Part shown: in pieces, positions 23,760-31,991 of the stretch | How the letters are laid out: each line of letters begins with the position of its first letter | Position numbering within the stretch: position 1 is the stretch's first letter | From: GCA-002282575 sp964519885 | GTDB lineage: Bacteria > Pseudomonadota > Gammaproteobacteria > Thiomicrospirales > Thiomicrospiraceae | Assembly: GCA_964519885.1 (NCBI GenBank) | Contig: CAZFLX010000023.1 | Location: 1 to 38,903 of the forward strand | Direction of reading: 5' to 3' | DNA: 38,903 nt | The notes under the pieces: model-generated | Told to the model about the DNA's origin: nothing | Databases searched by the model: none | The model's input: the letters and a program-made list of their open reading frames with translations, nothing else | Position numbers and translations under genes: made by a program

Positions 23760-24905
23760 TTAATACCAAACACCGAAAGAATCTTCATCAATCACTTCAA
23801 CAGCACCATCACCTAACCAAACCAAAGGTAGGCGTAACTGGATTCTTTGCAGTGTATCTTTGCTTAAATACCCCAAGGAACCCTGAATACGAGCACCCTG
23901 CATAAAACCTTGGGCGTTGATTGATGGATGAGACAACCTAATTAAAGCAAGGCGCATTGCATCCTCGCCCAATGCGGTGAAAAAACTATCATTCACTGAG
24001 CGTTTTTGCTGCATGGCTTCCACTTGATACCAAGGCATAAAGCTTTTCATTCTTCCCCAGTTTGGCAAACTTCGAACATAATCACGCAATCCATTACTAC
24101 CCGTATCCACCCAAAACAGACTAAAAGATTGACCCCAGGCGTAATCCACCCGTTGAGAAACTTCTACCGCATCAGCCAAGGGCGCAAACAACACCAGAGC
24201 CTCAACGTCTTGACGTAACCAAGGCATAGCCACCAGGGGTGTTTCGAGCAAAGCTTCCAAGGCTTGAATACGACGTCGACTTTTGTTGTAGCCCGTTAAA
24301 GCATACAAGCCAGTTGTCAATTGATCTGATGAGAGGTAAATTAATCGATCGACCAATTTAACATCCGTCACCGCTAAAAAACTAGACACCAAGCGCGTTG
24401 CATGCCGACTATTCATGCTCAGTGACAATAAATCAACGATATTTTTTTCGGCTAAATGTAAAGCTAATTGATAAACACTGGATTCTGGCGTCCAAGCAAA
24501 TTGCCACACCAGAGGATGAGATAAGCTACTTTGATTGAGGCTAATAACCGGAAATTTAGGCGATAATTTAATCAGAGCATCCACATCTGATTTATGCAAA
24601 GGTCCAATCACCAACCGAGGATTTAGCTGTTCAACCGCATGCCATGCTGCCCTAAAGTGTTGAAAATCATCCACACGAACCACTTTGAACAACTGATCAC
24701 TCGGCAACAGGCGCTTAGCGCCTATCACCAATTGTCGATTTGCTAGATCATCTGTCTGTTCTGCAGCACTCAATAACAGCACTATGGGTTGTTGTGCGGC
24801 TGCTTGAACCGTAAAACAACCCATTAACAGCAAAACAACCCAGGTTAACCGAGATGGTAAACAGCAAACGGAGGTCAACAACAGACTAAGCTTCGACAAA
24901 TCCAA
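23760..24905 (-). CDS. LpoA/LppC-like periplasmic protein
   Basis: About 381 aa from a TTG with GAGGTG upstream; the start overlaps the pepN end by 20 bases. A hydrophobic signal segment (WVVLLLMGCFTVQA) is followed by a periplasmic-binding-protein-like fold: PIVLLLSAAEQ, LVIGPLHKSDVDAL, FPVISLNQSS, ALVLFAPLADAVEVSQ. The C-terminal IQGSLGYLSKDTLQRIQLRLP and GDGAVEVID resemble the end of LpoA, the lipoprotein activator of PBP1A. The Cys in LMGC might be lipidated but the lipobox is poor. The LpoA identity is plausible, not proven. Confidence 0.5.
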   Translation of the reverse strand: MDLSKLSLLLTSVCCLPSRLTWVVLLLMGCFTVQAAAQQPIVLLLSAAEQTDDLANRQLVIGAKRLLPSDQLFKVVRVDDFQHFRAAWHAVEQLNPRLVIGPLHKSDVDALIKLSPKFPVISLNQSSLSHPLVWQFAWTPESSVYQLALHLAEKNIVDLLSLSMNSRHATRLVSSFLAVTDVKLVDRLIYLSSDQLTTGLYALTGYNKSRRRIQALEALLETPLVAMPWLRQDVEALVLFAPLADAVEVSQRVDYAWGQSFSLFWVDTGSNGLRDYVRSLPNWGRMKSFMPWYQVEAMQQKRSVNDSFFTALGEDAMRLALIRLSHPSINAQGFMQGARIQGSLGYLSKDTLQRIQLRLPLVWLGDGAVEVIDEDSFGVWY

Positions 24906-27522
24906 GATGACTTAACACCTCACGCAAATCCTTAGATAAATGTTTTTGACCCACCAACTGCGTTAAAGCATCGCTTGCCCCCTGACGATGAGCCGCATCC
25001 AATCGTTTCCACATACTAAAAGCTTGTACTAAACGTGCGGCAACTTGTGGATTAATGGCATCAATTTCAGCAATTTGTGTCGCCAACAAACGATAACCCG
25101 CACCATCAGCCTGATGAAACACGCGCGGATTGGCCCGACCAAATACCCCCAATACACTCCGTACCCGATTGGGGGTTGTACGAACAAAATGCTCATGCAA
25201 ACACAAATTCATAATATCTGACACCTCGGCTTTGGGGTTAGAAGCTTGCACGCTGAACCACTTATCTAACACTAAGCTGACCCCATGCCAGCGTTGATAA
25301 AATAATGCCAAAGCATCAGTTGCTTGAGCGGCCGCATGGTGAACCAATAAACTCAGCGCGAACTGACTATTGGTCATATTATTTGCCTGTATCACTTGTT
25401 GATATGCCCACTCAAATACCCGTTCATCATGCTTGTGTGCCAAGTAGCCCATCAATACATGACACCAACTACGATTAGCGATCACATCGGCAGCGTATTC
25501 AAAGGCTTCAATAGCGGGTAAACGCGAGGCAATAACTTGCCACATGCTATCGGCCAGTTCATTTGCCAACCAATTTTTCAAGCAATCGATTGCAGCCAGC
25601 AATAAGTTCGGAGACAAGACCTCAAGTTGCTGAGCTAAATAATCGAAACTGGGTAAGCGCAGGGTTTCAGCCAACCAATCGACAGGCAATGCTTGATTTA
25701 GCATCATCGATCTTAGCACAGGCAAAATTTGTTCAGGTAAGGACATAGCTTGACCTTGCTGCATTGACTGCACACCAGACAAAATTACCTTAACCCAAAC
25801 TTGTTGCCAAGCTTCCCAACGATTGAATAAATCATCATCGTGGGTTGCCAACCACAGCCAATCTTCAAGACTCAATTCGCGCTGCAAAATAATGGGGGCT
25901 GAAAAATTGCGCAATAATGACAAACGAGGAGATTCTGCAACCTGAGAAAACACCACCTTTTCTTCAGCCTGCGATAACCATAATAAGCCTTCACTTTCTT
26001 GCCAACGCCCCTGACCTTGCACTAATTTTACGGCTTGCCTGGTTCCTGATTCTGTAAAAATTGCCATCGACATGGGAATCAACAAAGGTTGAAAATCCTC
26101 TGTATGAGGTAAAGACTGCTTAAAGGTTAAACTCAATGTTTGGCTCTGTTCATCCCATAAGTGTTTCACTTCCACATGAGGCGTTCCCGCTTGAACGTAC
26201 CAAGCATGCATTTGGCTCAGATCAACGCCATTCGCATCGGCCATTGCCTGGCGAAACTCTTGCACACGAACCGCTTGCCCATCATGACGTTCAAAATATA
26301 AGTCCATCCCCTTACGGAAACCTGCTTTACCCAACAGACTTTCATAGATACGAACCACCTCCGCCCCTTTTTCGTAAACGGTAGCGGTGTAAAAGTTGTT
26401 CATTTCAACGTAAGAAGCGGGTTGAATGGGATGACGTAAGGGACTTGCGTCTTCGGCAAACTGAATACTGCGTAAGGTCCTCACATCTTCAATACGTTTT
26501 ACCTTACCTAGCAAGGTTTGTTCGGTGTAAAGCTGGTCGCGATAAACGGTCAACCCCTCTTTTAGCGTTAATTGAAACCAATCTCGACAAGTAATCCGAT
26601 TACCCGTCCAGTTATGAAAATACTCATGCGCAATCACCGCATCGATATTAATGTAATCGGTATCTGTTGCTGTTTGTGGATCAGCTAATACAAAGCGCGC
26701 ATTAAATACATTTAATCCCTTATTTTCCATCGCGCCCATATTGAAGTCATCAACAGCCACAATCATATATCTGTCTAAATCATAGCAACGCCCAAACGTC
26801 TGCTCATCCCAACGCATTGCATTAGCTAAAGATGACAAAGCATGCTGACAACGACTGGCATGATGTTGTTTAACGTAGATTTCTAAAGAAACATCCTTGC
26901 CTTCAGCAGTAACAAAGGGACGCTGTTGACACACCAAATCACCGGCAACCAATGCAAATAAATAACTGGGTTTGGGAAAAGGATCATGCCAAACCGCATA
27001 ATGACGGTCATTGTCTAAGTCACCCGACTCAATCAAATTACCGTTCGACAACAACACGGGGGCTAATGAGCGATCAGATTCAATTCGCGTGGTAAAAACA
27101 GACATCACATCGGGTCTATCAAGATAATAGGTGATGCGCCTAAATCCCTCAGCCTCACATTGTGTGCAAAACACGCCATCCGATAAATACAGCCCTTCCA
27201 AGCGTGAATTAGCTTGTGGGTTAATTTCTGTCTGAATTTCAACAACCGCTTCTTTGCCCATCACAAAGAATTGCAAGGATTCATCGGTCAAGGTGTACTG
27301 ATGACTGGATAGTAACTCCCCATTCAGCTTAACAGAAAGCAAACTAAGGTCTTCGCCTTGCAAGCTCAAAAGTTGCCCATCGTTTTCATGATTAGCGCGA
27401 ATGTATAATTTACTCTCGACTTGCGTAGCGGTTCCATGCAAGCAAAAATTTAACTCTAAGCGCTCAATTAAAAAAGATGAAGGCTGATAATCCGCTAAAA
27501 ACTTAGGCTGTAATGCTGACAT
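24886..27522 (-). CDS. pepN: Aminopeptidase N
   Basis: Zinc M1 aminopeptidase removing N-terminal residues in peptide turnover. From the ATG at 27522 it has 878 aa, normal for the proteobacterial enzyme. The substrate loop GAMEN is at 263-267; the zinc motif HEYFHNW at 299-305 has its third ligand Glu322 in TLKEGLTVYRDQ. A beta sandwich and the C-terminal helical repeat domain follow. Earlier in-frame starts (ATG 27537, TTG 27543) exist; 27522 aligns best with the QPKxxxLxDYQ start of relatives and has GGATGAG ten bases upstream. Confidence 0.95.
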   Translation of the reverse strand: MSALQPKFLADYQPSSFLIERLELNFCLHGTATQVESKLYIRANHENDGQLLSLQGEDLSLLSVKLNGELLSSHQYTLTDESLQFFVMGKEAVVEIQTEINPQANSRLEGLYLSDGVFCTQCEAEGFRRITYYLDRPDVMSVFTTRIESDRSLAPVLLSNGNLIESGDLDNDRHYAVWHDPFPKPSYLFALVAGDLVCQQRPFVTAEGKDVSLEIYVKQHHASRCQHALSSLANAMRWDEQTFGRCYDLDRYMIVAVDDFNMGAMENKGLNVFNARFVLADPQTATDTDYINIDAVIAHEYFHNWTGNRITCRDWFQLTLKEGLTVYRDQLYTEQTLLGKVKRIEDVRTLRSIQFAEDASPLRHPIQPASYVEMNNFYTATVYEKGAEVVRIYESLLGKAGFRKGMDLYFERHDGQAVRVQEFRQAMADANGVDLSQMHAWYVQAGTPHVEVKHLWDEQSQTLSLTFKQSLPHTEDFQPLLIPMSMAIFTESGTRQAVKLVQGQGRWQESEGLLWLSQAEEKVVFSQVAESPRLSLLRNFSAPIILQRELSLEDWLWLATHDDDLFNRWEAWQQVWVKVILSGVQSMQQGQAMSLPEQILPVLRSMMLNQALPVDWLAETLRLPSFDYLAQQLEVLSPNLLLAAIDCLKNWLANELADSMWQVIASRLPAIEAFEYAADVIANRSWCHVLMGYLAHKHDERVFEWAYQQVIQANNMTNSQFALSLLVHHAAAQATDALALFYQRWHGVSLVLDKWFSVQASNPKAEVSDIMNLCLHEHFVRTTPNRVRSVLGVFGRANPRVFHQADGAGYRLLATQIAEIDAINPQVAARLVQAFSMWKRLDAAHRQGASDALTQLVGQKHLSKDLREVLSHLGFVEA

Positions 27523-27574
27523 AATAGGGCGACTCATCCACAAATAAATAAACTTGATTTTAACAGACTAAAAA

Positions 27575-27610
27575 CAAAAAAGCCCCCTTGGCACACCAAG
27601 AGGGCTTTTA
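27575..27610 (-). terminator. Terminator after the second pal-type gene
   Basis: On the minus strand AAAAGCCCTCTTGG pairs with CCAAGGGGGCTTTT around a TGTG loop, followed by T-rich sequence. It sits 22 bases after the stop of the Pal-like gene and before pepN. A-runs and T-runs on both sides make it usable in both directions. Confidence 0.85.
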
Positions 27611-27631
27611 AGTTCAGTAAATGGCTAAGAA

Positions 27632-28099
27632 TTACTGAGCAACGAACTCTACGCGACGGTTTTTAGACCATGCAGACTCGTCGTGACCTTCTACTGCTGG
27701 ACGGTCTTCACCGAAGCTAACTAATTTGATGCGATCAGCAGAAATACCGTTTGCTTTCAATACTTCAGCAACTGACTTAGCACGACGCTCACCCAAGCTT
27801 AGGTTGTATTCACGAGAACCACGCTCGTCAGCGTGACCTTCTAAAGTCACTTTTTTAGAGCTGCCTAGGTTAGCCGCTTGAGATTTGATCACTGACATGA
27901 ATTCAGGTTTGATATCATCACGATCGAAATCGAAGTAAACAACTGAACCAACAGTTACAGGAGCCGCAGCAGCTGCAGCGCCTACTACTGGAGTTGCTGG
28001 AGCAGCAGTCGTTTTAGTACCTTCTTCAGTTGGAGTAGAAGAACAACCAGCTAATACTAAACCAGCAGCAGCCATTGCGAATAAATTGAACTTAGTCAT
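27632..28099 (-). CDS. Pal-type OmpA-domain lipoprotein (second copy)
   Basis: 155-aa outer-membrane lipoprotein that binds peptidoglycan. The ATG at 28099 follows AAGGGG by seven bases and gives a clean lipoprotein signal with Cys19 (LAGCSS). An Ala/Thr/Pro-rich linker leads to the OmpA/MotB domain: VYFDFDRDDIKPEF, LEGHADERGSREYNLSLGERRAKSV, and KNRRVEFV at the end; the Asp and Arg that bind diaminopimelate are in place. It is a paralogue of the Pal at 30030-30578 but stands alone with its own promoter and terminator, next to tRNA-Lys. Confidence 0.9.
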   Translation of the reverse strand: MTKFNLFAMAAAGLVLAGCSSTPTEEGTKTTAAPATPVVGAAAAAAPVTVGSVVYFDFDRDDIKPEFMSVIKSQAANLGSSKKVTLEGHADERGSREYNLSLGERRAKSVAEVLKANGISADRIKLVSFGEDRPAVEGHDESAWSKNRRVEFVAQ

Positions 28100-28150
28100 G
28101 AAAAGACCCCTTAAATAATCAAAAAACCAATAAAACAATTCAGTAGCAAT

Positions 28151-28179
28151 AGAATACTCAAAATGTTGCAAAAAAACAA
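28151..28179 (-). promoter_or_regulatory. Candidate promoter of the solitary pal-type gene
   Basis: On the minus strand TTGTTT (28179-28174) and TATTCT (28156-28151) are separated by exactly 17 bases. The site lies about 50 bases before the ATG. Confidence 0.4.
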
Positions 28180-28210
28180 CAGGCAAGCAAACTATTTTTT
28201 ATCACGCACA

Positions 28211-28240
28211 TAAAAAAGCCTAGCTAAAATGCTAGGCTTT
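28211..28240 (-). terminator. Terminator after tRNA-Lys
   Basis: AAAGCCTAGC and GCTAGGCTTT form a 10-bp stem with a 6-base loop; the minus-strand side continues as a T-run. It lies five bases after the tRNA 3' end. Confidence 0.85.
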
Positions 28241-28245
28241 ATATT

Positions 28246-28321
28246 TGGTGGGTTGTGCTGGATTCGAACCAGCGACCAATTGATTAAAAGTCAACTGCTC
28301 TACCGACTGAGCTAACAACCC
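28246..28321 (-). tRNA. tRNA-Lys(TTT)
   Basis: The 76-nt cloverleaf is complete with encoded CCA. The acceptor stem pairs GGGTTGT with ACAACCC, the discriminator is A, the anticodon stem is GTTGA/TCAAT with loop CTTTTAA (anticodon TTT), and the T arm is GCTGG-TTCGAAT-CCAGC. It reads AAA and AAG. Confidence 0.96.
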
Positions 28322-28382
28322 GCTCGATATGTATAATTATAGCAGAGGCTGTTAAATTTGCAAGCCCCCTGTCATTATTTTG

Positions 28383-29078
28383 TCACTTTTTTGTCGCATA
28401 GCGTGTTGGATCTACCACACCCGCTTGTACAAAACCTTCGTGACGCAAACGGCAGGCATCACACACACCACAAGCTCGCCCATCTTCATCTGCCTGATAA
28501 CAGCTCACAGTTTGCGCAAAATCGACACCCAAACGCATACCCGTTTGAATAATTTCTGCCTTAGATAAAAACTGCAACGGTGCATGGATACTCACAGTCT
28601 GTCCCTCAACCCCCGCTTTGGTTGCCAAATTGGCCATTTGCTCAAAAGCTGCAATAAATTCGGGACGGCAATCAGGATAACCAGAATAATCCACCGCATT
28701 CACACCAATAAAAATATGACGCGCTGTCAACACTTCTGCCAAAGCTAATGAATAAGACAAAAATACCGTGTTACGTGCGGGCACATAAGTCAATGGAATA
28801 CCCGTTGACTCCATTTCAGGCACAGGTATTGAGGCGTCTGTTAACGCAGACCCGCCCATTTGCGCCAAATCAATATTCACCACACGGTGAGTTAACGCAC
28901 CCAATTGACGAGAAAGCCTTTCTGCGGATAGCAACTCAGCGGCATGTCTTTGACCATAATTAAAACTAATGGTATGACATTGATAACCTTCCGCAATTGC
29001 CCAAGCGAGCGTGGTGGCTGAATCTAACCCGCCCGATAAAAGCACTACCGCCAATCGAGGCTCGTTATTTAATCGCAT
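28383..29078 (-). CDS. queC: 7-cyano-7-deazaguanine synthase
   Basis: Converts carboxydeazaguanine to preQ0 with ATP and ammonia, in the queuosine pathway. The PP-loop SGGLDS is at 15-20, followed by FNYGQRH and VPARNTVFLS. The zinc site uses Cys193, Cys203, Cys206 and Cys209 (CYQAD, CGVCDAC). The 231 aa are normal. AGGAA precedes the ATG. It is often near tol-pal-cpoB in gammaproteobacteria, as here, but the terminator after cpoB suggests separate transcription. Confidence 0.96.
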   Translation of the reverse strand: MRLNNEPRLAVVLLSGGLDSATTLAWAIAEGYQCHTISFNYGQRHAAELLSAERLSRQLGALTHRVVNIDLAQMGGSALTDASIPVPEMESTGIPLTYVPARNTVFLSYSLALAEVLTARHIFIGVNAVDYSGYPDCRPEFIAAFEQMANLATKAGVEGQTVSIHAPLQFLSKAEIIQTGMRLGVDFAQTVSCYQADEDGRACGVCDACRLRHEGFVQAGVVDPTRYATKK

Positions 29079-29137
29079 TGCATCAATTCCTATTAAGCTA
29101 ACCGAAAATTGCTCAGACTATGAGCATGGTATGTAGA

Positions 29138-29179
29138 ACAAAAAAACAAAGGGATAGTAGCCAACCGACCACTATCCCT
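29138..29179 (-). terminator. Terminator of the tol-pal-cpoB run
   Basis: GGGATAGT (29151-29158) pairs with ACTATCCC (29171-29178) around a 12-base loop. On the minus strand TTTGTTTTTTT follows. It lies about 80 bases after the cpoB stop. Confidence 0.85.
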
Positions 29180-29260
29180 CACTTTCTATTAATCCAGCCA
29201 ATCTAGCTTAATGAATAAACAAAAACAGTTAAGCTACTAAGACTATGCCAGTTAACTCGC

Positions 29261-30001
29261 TTATTTTTTCAAACTCGCTAGGAGTTTGTCGGCTTGTTTG
29301 GCTGCCGTGCTATCAGGAAAACGTTTCTTCACTTCCTCAAAAGCAACTTTGGCCTCTTTTGGCTTTTTCAATTCAACAAAACATTCACCCTGTTTCAGCA
29401 ACGCATCGGCTTGCTTAGGGCCACCAGCCTCAACTGAAGCTTCATAAGACTTTAAGGCTGCCTCATATTTACGCGCCACAAACTGAGTTTCACCATGCCA
29501 GTAATATGCGTTACCCAACTGGTCTGAATGCGGAAATTCTTCAACGTAAGCCTTGAATAACTTACCCGCTTCAGTATATTTTCCAGCCATCAGTTGATCG
29601 AAGGCTTTTTTGTAAGCCTGTTGGGCTTGTTCAATTTCAGCAGCAGACATTTGAGGCTTAGCATCAGTTTTATTGCCTTCGGGAGAGACCACAGGAACTG
29701 TTTTCAATACTTGAACTTGCTTTTCTAACGACTCGATTCTCGCTTCTAATTGCTTAATCTTATCTAAATCGCGCTCAATCCGATCCAAACGATCTGCATT
29801 TTCCAACGAGTTTTTTTCAATACGACTGAACTTATCATTCACGTATCCCATCATCCCAACATCAGCTTCCATTACTTTGGGTGGTTGTGTACGAACATTC
29901 GGATCGTATTCAACCACCTCTGCACGATTGGCTGACGCCTGGCCAGCCACTAAGAGTCCACCAATGGTGATGGCTAATAGCGTTTTGGATGATAACATCA
30001 T
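29261..30001 (-). CDS. cpoB: Cell division coordinator CpoB (YbgF)
   Basis: Periplasmic TPR protein linking Tol-Pal function with PBP1B at the division site. At 246 aa, a signal peptide ends near GQASA. A trimerising coiled coil (SRIEKNSLENADRLDRIERD to EARIESLEKQVQVL) and three TPR units follow (YKKAFDQLMAGKYTEAGKLF, AYYWHGETQFVARKYEAALKSYE, ADALLKQGECFVELKKPKEA). The first of two adjacent ATG codons is used. It is the last gene of the tol cluster, 28 bases after pal. Confidence 0.95.
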   Translation of the reverse strand: MMLSSKTLLAITIGGLLVAGQASANRAEVVEYDPNVRTQPPKVMEADVGMMGYVNDKFSRIEKNSLENADRLDRIERDLDKIKQLEARIESLEKQVQVLKTVPVVSPEGNKTDAKPQMSAAEIEQAQQAYKKAFDQLMAGKYTEAGKLFKAYVEEFPHSDQLGNAYYWHGETQFVARKYEAALKSYEASVEAGGPKQADALLKQGECFVELKKPKEAKVAFEEVKKRFPDSTAAKQADKLLASLKK

Positions 30002-30029
30002 GCCTCATATACCTCTGCTGAATAATTAA

Positions 30030-30578
30030 TTATTGAGGAAACTTCATTTCAACTCGGCGATTGAGCGACCAAGAAGCCTCATCATGACCTTCTGATGCCG
30101 GCTTTTCCTCACCAAAACTCACGGTACGAATTCGGTTAGCCGGAACGCCCGCAACCAACAATGCGTCACGTACCGCTTTAGCGCGTCGTTCACCTAATGC
30201 CATGTTGTATTCGCTACTACCGCGCTCGTCACAATGACCTTCCAACACAATATTCAATGTTGGTTTAGACTGCAGAAACTTGACATAATGATTAACAACG
30301 GCTTGTCCTTTCGTATCAATCGAAAATTGATCAAGACCAAAGTAAATGGTCGGCTGGACGCCACCCACAGCGTAATTTTTTTCATCTTCCATCGCTGCCA
30401 TGGCACCTAGGGTATTTAAGTCAATTCCCTTCAAATCCCCACTGCTCATACCGTTGCCAGCCATACCATCGACAACAACTGGCTTATTCACATTCGAATC
30501 ATCAACAGGCGGATCAGAACAAGCCGCCAGTAACACCGACAAACTAGAAACCAACGCAACACGCATAACTTGGCGCAT
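30030..30578 (-). CDS. pal: Peptidoglycan-associated lipoprotein Pal (tol-operon copy)
   Basis: Outer-membrane lipoprotein of the Tol-Pal system, 182 aa from the ATG at 30578; AAAGGGG eight bases upstream decides against the ATG at 30599. The lipobox is LLAAC with Cys20. A linker rich in Gly/Met is followed by the OmpA domain: IYFGLDQFSID, LEGHCDERGSSEYNMALGERRAKAV, SLNRRVEMKF. It differs from the second Pal-type protein in having Cys in GHCDERG, as E. coli Pal does. It lies in the canonical place between tolB and cpoB. Confidence 0.95.
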   Translation of the reverse strand: MRQVMRVALVSSLSVLLAACSDPPVDDSNVNKPVVVDGMAGNGMSSGDLKGIDLNTLGAMAAMEDEKNYAVGGVQPTIYFGLDQFSIDTKGQAVVNHYVKFLQSKPTLNIVLEGHCDERGSSEYNMALGERRAKAVRDALLVAGVPANRIRTVSFGEEKPASEGHDEASWSLNRRVEMKFPQ

Positions 30579-30642
30579 TTTTAAAACCCCTTTGTTCATT
30601 TATTCAATTAAAACGTTCAACCAGACATCTAGCGACTGGCAC

Positions 30643-31980
30643 TTACTGACTACTATTCAATGGACCCCAGGCAGGATCACGAACATCACCAGTAATATTC
30701 AATTTGGTAAAAGCACGCCCATTGCGTGATAACACACCAATAGCACCACCACGATAATCGTTATAAGAATAAGCGATCATATCACCATTGGGTGCAAAAC
30801 TGGGGGACTCATCCGTTCCCGTCGTCGAGATAACCTTAGAAGTACCACTCACTAAATCTTGTGTCGTGACCTTAAAACCACCCACCTCTTGACGAATATA
30901 AGCTAGGTAGCGACCATCAGAAGATGCCGTCGGACGCGCGTTATACTTGCCTTCGAAAGTAATGCGTTTCAAATCTCTTGGATTGGCTAAACTTGCTTGA
31001 AAAATTTGTGGCTGACCGCGACGATCCGAGTTAAAAAACACCGATTGACCATCAGATGACCATACAGCCTCGGTTTCAATGGCAGAATCGAATGTCAGTT
31101 GCGTTAGACGCTTACTAGCCACATCCATGACGTAAATATCTGGATTACCACCCTTAGAAAGAGTCATCAATAATCCACGACCATCAGGAGACCAAGCTGG
31201 CGCACTATTGATGCCTTCAAATGCGGCAATACTTTGACGACTGCGACCATCTAGACTTTGCACAATAATTTCCGGACGACGGTTTTCAAAAGACACATAA
31301 GCCAATTTACTACCATCTGGTGACCAGCTTACCGACATGAGTGGCATATAGGAGCGCAAAATGGTTCTTGGACCGTAACCATCAGAATCTGCCACTTCTA
31401 ACAAGAACATTTTACGTTTGCCTTGCGCACGTTCCACACGTACATAAGCCATGCGTGAATCAAACGCACCACCACGACCTGTCACCGCTGTATAAATCGC
31501 ATCGGACATTTGGTGAGCCGCGGTACGCAACAAAGGAGCCGAAACACCATTCCAACGGCGTGCAACCATTTCTTGATTATTCAAGGTGTTGATAAGGCGC
31601 ATATCGACTTGATACATATCACCACCTTGTTGACGAACTTCGCCAATCACTAAGTAGTCTTGCATCATTTTACGCCAGTAATCAAGATTTAACTCACCTG
31701 CTAACACCGCTGCCGACATATCGCTCTCTTTCATGGGCGTAAAACTGCCAGAACGCGTTAAATCGTCACGAATAATTTGTGCGATGTTATAGTCAGGATT
31801 AGTAATGCTGATCTGATTTTTAAATGGTGTTACGGCAATAGGTAAAGCTTGTTCAGTACCGCCAGTAATTTCGACTCTGACCGCATCTTGAGCGATGGCC
31901 TGAGTACTCATCCATAAACTGGCACAAATAAACCATGCTTTAGCAAATTGCTGCAAACGCATTCCACTGAGTTGCATCAT
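30643..31980 (-). CDS. tolB: Tol-Pal system beta-propeller protein TolB
   Basis: Periplasmic protein that binds Pal and, through its N-terminus, TolA. A signal peptide ends at TQAIA. The N-terminal domain (RVEITGGTEQALPIAVTPF) is followed by propeller blades with repeated WSPDG/xxSDG motifs (SWSPDGSKLAYVSFE, AWSPDGRGLLMTLSKGG, VWSSDGQSVFFNSDRRG). The ATG at 31980 is preferred because GGGG at 31989-31986 precedes it; a GTG two codons earlier is too close. It starts 11 bases after the tolA stop. Confidence 0.95.
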   Translation of the reverse strand: MMQLSGMRLQQFAKAWFICASLWMSTQAIAQDAVRVEITGGTEQALPIAVTPFKNQISITNPDYNIAQIIRDDLTRSGSFTPMKESDMSAAVLAGELNLDYWRKMMQDYLVIGEVRQQGGDMYQVDMRLINTLNNQEMVARRWNGVSAPLLRTAAHQMSDAIYTAVTGRGGAFDSRMAYVRVERAQGKRKMFLLEVADSDGYGPRTILRSYMPLMSVSWSPDGSKLAYVSFENRRPEIIVQSLDGRSRQSIAAFEGINSAPAWSPDGRGLLMTLSKGGNPDIYVMDVASKRLTQLTFDSAIETEAVWSSDGQSVFFNSDRRGQPQIFQASLANPRDLKRITFEGKYNARPTASSDGRYLAYIRQEVGGFKVTTQDLVSGTSKVISTTGTDESPSFAPNGDMIAYSYNDYRGGAIGVLSRNGRAFTKLNITGDVRDPAWGPLNSSQ

Positions 31981-31991
31981 AAACACCCCGA

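Noticed and set aside
27100..27200. CxxC near pepN residues 119-122 as a zinc finger
   Set aside because: The pair FCTQCEAEGFRRI is a normal stretch of aminopeptidase N and not a separate domain.
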